A stretch of 64,000 bases of DNA from Armigeres subalbatus (taxonomy: Eukaryota; Arthropoda; Insecta; Diptera; Culicidae), in NCBI RefSeq assembly GCF_024139115.2, contig NC_085140.1, positions 464,473,506-464,537,505 on the forward strand. Reading direction: 5' to 3'. Numbering within the stretch: the stretch's first letter is position 1; the number at the start of each line of letters is the position of its first letter. The notes under the pieces were generated by a model. That model was not told the DNA's origin. It ran no database searches and saw only the letters and a program-made list of their open reading frames with translations. The position numbers and the translations under genes were made by a program. Positions 55,429 through 62,789 of the stretch are shown one piece after another.

Positions 55429-58400
55429 CATCCCCAGCGGCAAACGGCCGAATCTCAAGAACACCCTGGTGAGTATGATCGAAAACCTCCCATCCCCCGT
55501 AATCATCCTGGGCGATGTCAACGGACACCACCAATCCTGGGGTGGCCGCACGAACAATGCTAGAGGGATCGCCATATCCAATGCCGCGGCCGAAGCCGGC
55601 CTCATCCTGCTTAACGACGGCACCCCGACCTTCCGCCGAGGGTCCACGGAGTCCGCTGTCGACGTCTCGATGGCCTCGAGCGGCTTAATGAGTAGGCTTC
55701 TCTGGTCCACCGACGGGGACCCCAGAGGTAGCGACCACATGCCGATACTCCTGGCCCTGGACAGCGCCCCCACCGACATCACTCGCAGACCACGATGGCT
55801 ATACGGAGACGCGGACTGGGACAGTTTTCAGCGGGAGATCGAACGCGAGCTGTCCCAGTTCCCGCAACCATCCACGACCGACATCTCCGACGCTATTCTG
55901 CACGCCGCGGAGCGCGCTATCCCCAGAACCAGCCCCAACCCGGGCCGTAAAGCCGTCCACTGGTGGTGTGACGACACCAAAAAGCGGTTAAAGCCCGACG
56001 GAAGACCCTCCGCGCGCTGCAGAAGGCTAAAAAGCGACACCCGCTGACAACCAGCTCCTCGAAGAGATAAAGTCCAGCTACCAGGCCGCCAGGAACAACT
56101 GCCGACAAACCCTGCGCGAGGCCAAGGACAAGGCATGGACTACCTTCCTGGACGGGATAAATCCGGAGCAGTCCTCGACCGAGCTCTGGAGGCGGATAAA
56201 CTGCTTCCAGGGGAAACGACGTGCCAATGGAATCGCCCTCTCCGTCGACGGCGTCACGCATCGTGACCCCACGATCGTGGCCGATACACTAGCCGACCAT
56301 TTCTATCGGCAATCGTCGTACGCCGAGTACCCAGAAGCATTCCGGAAGAAGCATCCGCCCCTGCGTCGGATATAGCCGCCTTCGTAGTACCACCCGACAA
56401 CGGCGACGCCATGAACCGGCCATTCTCCATGGCTGAACTAGAATTCGCTCTTCAGAAAGGTAAGGGCAAATCCGCCGGCCCGGACTCCACCGGGTACCCC
56501 ATGTACCAGAAACTACCCCCAAGCGGAAAGTCCGCCTTTCTGGAGGCGATTAACAGGGAGTGGACTAGTGGCACCCTCCCAGCGGATTGGAAAGAGAGTC
56601 TCGTGGTCCCGATTCCGAAAAACGGCGGCCCAGCAAACGAGGCGGGAAGCTATCGGCCAATAGCTTTGACAAATGTCGGCTCCAAAATTATGGAGCGAAT
56701 GGTAAACCGGCGGCTGACCCACTACCTCGAGTCTACAGGTAAACTAGATGACCGACAACACGCCTTCAGACCCGGACGCGGTACAGGAACGTACCTTGCC
56801 TCCCTGGGGGAGATCCTCGATGAAGCCAAGTCCCAAGGTAAGCACGCCGAGCTGGTGTCCCTGGATATATCGCGCGCCTACAACCGCGCGTGGACCCCCG
56901 GTGTTTTGAAGAAGCTGGCACTCTGGGGTGTCTCCGGCAACCTCCTCCACTTCATTAAGAATTTTTTGTCGGACCGCTCCTTCCGAGTGCTCCTCGGAAA
57001 CTGCGTATCCAAGCCCGTGAGGGAGGAAACCGGAGTGCCCCAGGGCTCGGTTATCGCCGTGACGCTATTCCTTGTCGCCATGGAAGAAGTGTTCGCCGAC
57101 CTGCCAAGAGACGTGTACATCTTAGTATACGCAGACGACATCCTCCTAGTGGCAGTGGGCGAGCACCCCAAGAAGCTCCGGAGGAAGATCCAGTCCGCCG
57201 TCAGCAGGGTAGGCAGATGGTGCCTCTCAGCTGGCTTTGTTATGTCTGCCGGTAAGTGCGTGAGAACGCACGTTTGCCAGAGTAATCACCGACCCCCCGG
57301 CCAGCCCATCGTACTTAACGGTGCAACCGTTCCCACCAAATCATCGGTCAAACTCCTGGGAGTTACAGTGGATCGTCACCTGACCTTCGCAGAGCACTGC
57401 AAAAGGACCAAAGAAGCCTGCAAGGTAAGAAGTAATATGATGAAACTGATTTCCAGGAGGAGGACCCGCAGCGACCGAGGCCTACGCCTTCGTGTAGCGG
57501 ACGCAGTGATCACGAGCCGCCTGCTCTATGGCTTGGAGCTCACCTCGGTGAACCTGCCGGAAATCACCCGCTCCCTAGCCCCGGTGTACAACCGCGCGGT
57601 TAGGTTGGTTTCAGGGCACCTTCCATCAACACCCGCAGACATCGCTTGCGCCGAGGCCGGCGTAATACCGTTCCGCCACAAAGTTACTGCCTCCCTCAGC
57701 ACCAAAACCGTCAGTTTTCTCGAGAAAACCAAGGCCTCCAACAGCACTTGCCACCTTCTCGGCAGGGCCGATGAAGCGTTTCACCATACCACCCAACAAC
57801 CACTCCCCAAGATCGCTGGACTTCACCGCCTCGGTCCAAGGGACTGGGCCTCCAGGGCCCCGAAAATCGATTGGTCTCTAAAGCCCAGCTACGCAGAAAC
57901 CCCAACCAGCAGCTGGCTCAGCGACTTTTCGGTGAGCGGATTAACGCCAGGTACAGGACACACACGGTCAGATACACCGATGGATCCAGAGCCGCCGGCA
58001 AAGTGGGTATCGGAGTCGACTCTACCGACGGTTCGACTCAGTCCCACAGGCTACCGAACACCTGCTCCGTCTTCTCGGCGGAAGCCGCTGCCATCTTTCA
58101 AGCGGTGTCCCAGCCGTGCAGCGGACCCATGCTGATCGTGTCCGACTCGGCTAGCGCCCTCTCCGCCCTGCCCTCCGCAGCAAATCGCCATCCATTCATC
58201 CAGGCCATCCAGGAGAACATCGATGAAAAGACCACCCTGATGTGGGTCCCTGGCCACGCTGGCATCGCTGGCAACGAAAGCGCCGACATCTTGGCCAACA
58301 TCGGCAGAGCCAGTCCACTGATTACCCGCAGCGTCCCGGCCGACGATGCGAAGCGCTGGATTAAACAGCAGGTGAGCAATGCCTGGGCTAACGAGTGGCA

Positions 58401-58731
58401 CAAGGAGCGGAACCTATGCAGAATGGTTAAGGGCTCCACCTTCCCGGAACAGACCTGCCCAACCGCCGTGAGCAGATGGTGCTGTCCCTGACTGCGTACA
58501 GGGCACACCAATCTAACGCATAACCTGGGCTCTGGGGATTTCCACCATCGCTGCACCACCTGCCAATGTAGAAACACCATCAGTCACATCATCAACAACT
58601 GCCCTGAATACGAAGGAGCACGGCAAGCCAACAACATCGGCAACGCGGTCGAGGCACTCAACAACAATCCCATCAACGAACGACTGCTTATCAACTTTTT
58701 AAAGGATAGCAAACTATACTACCGGATTTGA
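55429..58731 (+). pseudogene. copy 14 ORF2: EN(partial)-RT-RNase H, several frameshifts
   Basis: The frame is broken near 55983, 56040, 56360, 57882, 58440 and 58487. At the first five sites copy 13 has one more base of an A or C run; at the last, copy 14 has an extra base. All catalytic motifs are present in the pieces (EETGVPQGSVIAV near 57028, VYADDILLVAVG near 57126, RYTDGSRAAGK near 57972, WVPGHAGIAGNESADILA near 58245). Confidence 0.9.
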
Positions 58732-59022
58732 CAACACCCCCCCAAATGATACTGACCCCTGCAAACCAACCCTGACAACTCTATGGAATACGGAACACAA
58801 ACTACCACGCCAGATCACCACCGGAAAAGCGCTATGCACTACGGACATGACATGGACAATGCACCAACCTCGTTGGAAACCGAAATCTAGAATAACCAAT
58901 TATTACGGCTCCCCTCAGGACCAACATTATTTTTTGCCACGGCACCCTTCCGGGCCGAAATCGATCCTAGGTTATCAAATTTTTCTGTAAAACACTATGT
59001 ATTATACTCTCTTTTTCTCGCC
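58732..59022 (+). other. copy 14 3'UTR
   Basis: Non-coding; matches copy 13. Confidence 0.8.
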
Positions 59023-59067
59023 GGAGACGAGCCAGCCTCGGGCTGAAAGTCTCCTTAATAAAGACAC
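59023..59067 (+). promoter_or_regulatory. 3'-terminal hairpin of copy 14
   Basis: GGAGAC/GTCTCC and CAGCC/GGCTG, then TTAATAAAGACAC and poly(A). Confidence 0.7.
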
Positions 59068-59091
59068 AAAAAAAAAAAAAAAAAAAAAAAA

Positions 59092-60267
59092 TCCTGGAAT
59101 TTCCCGGATTTAGTTCTCTCCCTCGCTCCGGTGTACAACCGATCCATCCGGCTAATCTCCGGACTATTGCCATCGACGCCCGCCGACATAGCCTGCGCGG
59201 AAACCGGCGTTCTGCCCTTCCGCTTCAAGGCTGCCTCAGCGCTGTGCACCAAAGCGGCAAGCTATTCAGAAAAAACCAAAGCAAACTCAGTTTCTTGCAG
59301 CCTCCTTGATCGCGCGGATGAAATTTTCCACCAAACCTGCCACCTAAGGATGCCCAAGGTGGTTGGCCTCCATCATCTTGGCCCCAAAAGCTGGAACGAA
59401 CCGAAGCCAAACATTGACCTCACCCTCAAGAAACAGCTCCGTCGAGAACCGAATAAGTTGGTCGCCCAAAGGCTCTTCCAACAGCGGATCCACGAAAAGT
59501 ACTCAGCATCCATCATCCGGTACACCGACGGGTCCAAAGCTGCGGGAAGAGTCGGCCTCGGTGTCGATTCCAGCGACGGCTCCACCGAAACACATCGCCT
59601 ACCAAACATGACCTCCGTTTTCTCGGCTGAAGCTGCGGCGATTTTCCGCGCCGTTGCCCGTCCAACTGATGGCCACACCTTAGTTGTCACCGATTCAGCC
59701 AGCGTGCTGGCTGCGCTCTCGTCCGATTCAAGTCGCCATCCATACATCCAGGCCATCCAACTGGCACTGAAAAGCAACATTACCTTGATGTGGGTTCCCG
59801 GCCACTCCGGCATTCAAGGGAATGAAAGCGCTGATATCCTGGCGAACATCGGGCGCAGCAGCCCGTACCTTTGCCGAGCAGTCCCAAACGATGACGCAAA
59901 GAAATGGATCCGGCAGCAAATGGCTGCTGCATGGGCCGGCGAATGGCGAAGTCAACGAAATTTCTGTAGAATGGTTAAGAATTCCACTCTCCCCGGCGAA
60001 GACCTGTTGAATCGCCGGGAACAGGTGGTACTTTCCCGTCTACGAACCGGCCATACAAATATTACGCACAATCTCGGCTCTACTGAATTTCATCGACACT
60101 GCAACGCGTGCAACTGCCGAATAACGGTTGCCCACATCCTGAACCACTGTCCAATCTACGAACTGCCAAGAACAACATACGACATCACCAACGCCGCCGC
60201 TGCTCTGCAGAACGATCGAGTTGGCGAGCAGCAGCTGATCTCCTTTTTGAAGGACTGCCGCCTCTTC
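59092..60267 (+). mobile_element. non-LTR copy 15, left part
   Basis: It starts in the RT thumb after the tail of copy 14. It is cut at its last few codons by copy 16. The remainder (end of ORF2, 3'UTR, tail) is expected beyond the window, after copy 16. Confidence 0.85.
59092..60267 (+). pseudogene. copy 15 ORF2 fragment: thumb, RNase H, Cys/His finger
   Basis: Open from the truncation point. LSLAPVYNRSIRLISGLLPS is followed by RNase H (RYTDGSKAAGR, FSAEAAAIFRA, VTDSASVLAAL, WVPGHSGIQGNESADILA) and CNACNCRITVAHILNHC. The family ending FLKDCRL(Y/F) is interrupted after FLKDCRLF, and the frame runs by chance into copy 16 to a stop at 60292-60294. Confidence 0.88.
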
Positions 60268-61365
60268 TTTTTTAGCTCGAACACGCAAACGTGACGGTCG
60301 TTTTGATACCAACGGGTGCTTCTAGAGCTATTTTTCCGGTGAAAACCTTAAGCGATTTTTCCGACATTTGGTGGACTGGATTCTGTTAGTGCGTTTTAGA
60401 ACCACACCAATTCGCGAGCCGATCCGACTACGGAGTCCGGAGATACGGTGGTGTCGTTTTTCCCTTGGCCATTCAGGCCGGTTCTTCCCCTCACAGAGAG
60501 GTGGAATTGAACCGTGGCTGGACCCTCCCCGTGCGGTGGGGAGGTCCCAGGACAATCTCGTGTGCGCGAAGCGGAACGTGAAGAAGGGCTGGACAGTTCG
60601 TCCCGTCCAGCTAGTGTGAACACAAGGCGGTAAAAAAAGGGGTGAAGTTCGGGTGTTTTAGCCTTTTCACCCACAAGTGCGAATGCACCGAAAGTTTTGA
60701 TTTTCGGTTCAATTTAACTGCTTTTAAGGTGCACTCCCGGTGGGAAGGCACAGAAACGAACTCGCGTGAACTTGCGTCGTGTTGTTGTGCTATTTTTTCT
60801 GCCCAGTGACGCGTTTCGTAGCCACTCGGCCGGGACCAAGCAGTGGAGGCGCACGGTGGTCCACCTCGTGTGGTCAGGTGGAGACGCACGGTGGTGGAGA
60901 CGCACGGTGGTGATTTCGGGAGTGAGTGTGAAGGGTGAAAACCACCCCCCATCGGCGCGGTGGAGACGCTTAGTCGATAGTGTGATACACTAGTGACTTG
61001 CGCGAAGGGAGTGTTACGAACCAAGGGTGGTCGTCATAGTGACTTGCGCGGTGGTAGTGTGACGAACATTTCTACTGGAGGCGTGGTGACTTCAACGATA
61101 GGAGCGAGGCTAACGTTTTTCAAAAGGCCGGCGAACACACACGGTAGTGAGACTTACTTCTAACCGAACAAACCGCGAGTGTTTTTCTCGATTTTTTTCA
61201 CGAAACGAATCCCGCCCGTGCCGGTTGGCGGTGCGCGCGGGACCTCGGAGATGGCCACGAGCCTCTCCTTCGGCCTAGGGACCCAGGGGCCCCAATAATG
61301 GCACAGTAAACAACCGCCAAGACGGCCAGTTTACCGGTCGTAGGCTACCATCTTGGTTGGACCCG
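60268..61365 (+). promoter_or_regulatory. copy 16 5'UTR and presumed internal promoter
   Basis: Non-coding. It has a strong stem CTCCCC/GGGGAG near 60515-60542 extended by GGACC/GGTCC, short direct repeats GGTGGAGACGCACGGTGGT near 60880-60912, and two copies of TAGTGACTTGCGCG near 60991 and 61040. The part ~61207-61300 matches the leader of copy 12. Confidence 0.55.
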
Positions 61366-62676
61366 ATGGACACATCCGGCCCACTACAAAACCTTCGGTT
61401 GCAAGGAGTAAACAAGCCACTGCCAGCGAACCCGTTCCTAATCCGCCGCTCCGTCGAGGCCTTCCTCGGAGGAACCATCGATGGCGCATCGAAGGAGAAC
61501 CGTGGCGACTCTTACGTCCTGAAAGTGCGCAGCAAGGCTCAATTTGATCGGCTACTACAAATGAGCAAACTCAGTGACGAGACCCCGGTATCCGTAATCG
61601 AGCACCCGCACCTGAACACCGTCCGATGCGTCGTCTCATGCATCGACGCAATCGATCTCCCGGACGAATACATCCTGCGTGAACTCCAAGACCAGGGCGT
61701 CAAGGAGATTCACAGGATTAAACGGCGAAACCCCGAAGGTAAGTTGGAGAACACTCCAACGATTGTGCTTACCATTACAGGCACAGTGATCCCCCAGCAC
61801 GTCCATTTCGGATGGACCCGATGCCCGACACGGAATTATTATCCGAATCCGATGCGGTGCTATCAGTGCTGGGACTTTGGGCACACGGCAAAGAGGTGCC
61901 CCAGCGTGGAGCAAATCTGTGGCAACTGCTCTAAGCACCACCCGATAGATGCAGCCATGGCTACTGACGACGACGCAAGACCCAACCGTCCACCATGCAA
62001 GGAACAGCAGTTTTGCAAATTCTGCAAGAACAGCTCACACCCTACGTCGAGCCGGAAATGCCCAGTTTACCTCAAGGAGGTCGAGGTAAATCGCTTGAAG
62101 GTCGACCAAGGCATACCGTACCCGCAAGCCCGCAGGGAGATCGAACTGCGTTGCGCTTCCGGCCAAACGGGATCATTTGCCAAGGTCACAGGCCCCAGCA
62201 CAACCAGTCAAAGCAAGGACCAGGAGATCGCAGACCTGCGGAAAATGGTCAAGGACCTGCAAGCTGCCAAGAACAACCAGACATCGGCAGTTGGCAACCG
62301 CATGGAGGCCATCAAACAAAATGGCACGATTGAAGATCTGATTCGCAAAGTGTCGGAGCTGACTCAAACCATTGGTAAGCTGCAAGCTAACCTCGATGTG
62401 AAGGACAAGGTCATCGAGAAGCTGCGCACCATGGTCCAAAACAGCGACGGCAAGGACACCAGAAAGGCCAAGCAAACCAGCAAAACAAGCTCAAGCAAGG
62501 CGAACGTGACAACCACTCCAAACATTTATGATATCTTCAGTGACAGCGAAGAAATGGAAGTCGCACCAACACAAACTCCCAAGCGCGATCGTATTCCGAG
62601 AGACTCCAGTGAGAGCGGTAACTCCTCAACCAGAGCTCCACGGACGAAGCGTGTGACAAGTAGATTAGCTAAGTAA
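61366..62676 (+). CDS. copy 16 ORF1: intact gag-like RNA-binding protein
   Basis: 436 residues from the first ATG in frame (61366, MDTSGPLQNLRLQG), which aligns with the start in copy 12; codons further upstream are open but have no ATG. Zinc knuckles lie at about residues 165-230: CYQCWDFGHTAKRC, CGNCSKHHPID..C with a long insert, and CKFCKNSSHPTSSRKC. They are followed by VEVNRLKVDQGIPYPQARR. A coiled-coil-like segment starts near 285 (DQEIADLRKMVKDLQAAKN) and the tail is Ser/Thr/Lys-rich, ending TKRVTSRLAK. No lesion. It is the intact counterpart of the broken ORF1 in copy 12. Confidence 0.92.
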   Translation: MDTSGPLQNLRLQGVNKPLPANPFLIRRSVEAFLGGTIDGASKENRGDSYVLKVRSKAQFDRLLQMSKLSDETPVSVIEHPHLNTVRCVVSCIDAIDLPDEYILRELQDQGVKEIHRIKRRNPEGKLENTPTIVLTITGTVIPQHVHFGWTRCPTRNYYPNPMRCYQCWDFGHTAKRCPSVEQICGNCSKHHPIDAAMATDDDARPNRPPCKEQQFCKFCKNSSHPTSSRKCPVYLKEVEVNRLKVDQGIPYPQARREIELRCASGQTGSFAKVTGPSTTSQSKDQEIADLRKMVKDLQAAKNNQTSAVGNRMEAIKQNGTIEDLIRKVSELTQTIGKLQANLDVKDKVIEKLRTMVQNSDGKDTRKAKQTSKTSSSKANVTTTPNIYDIFSDSEEMEVAPTQTPKRDRIPRDSSESGNSSTRAPRTKRVTSRLAK

Positions 62677-62789
62677 GTAGTTTAATAGGCTCTGTTTGCC
62701 TCTATTGGATCCTAAAAGTTCTTCGCCTACCCCAACCCCCTCCCACCCTTTTCAATCCCTACTTTAATATAAAAACCTCCCACAATGAT

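Larger units (their letters stand above)
55429..59091 (+). mobile_element. non-LTR copy 14 (near-identical to copy 13)
   Basis: It corresponds to copy 13 from 51776 to its end. It starts within EN after the tail of copy 13 and ends in 24 A (59068-59091). Truncation point and tail length differ from copy 13, so it is a separate insertion rather than a simple segmental duplication. Confidence 0.93.

Noticed and set aside
51776..59091. Copies 13 and 14 as a simple tandem segmental duplication
   Set aside because: They have different 5' ends (copy 13 reaches 420 bases further) and different tail lengths, which fits two insertions better. Unequal exchange afterwards is not excluded.
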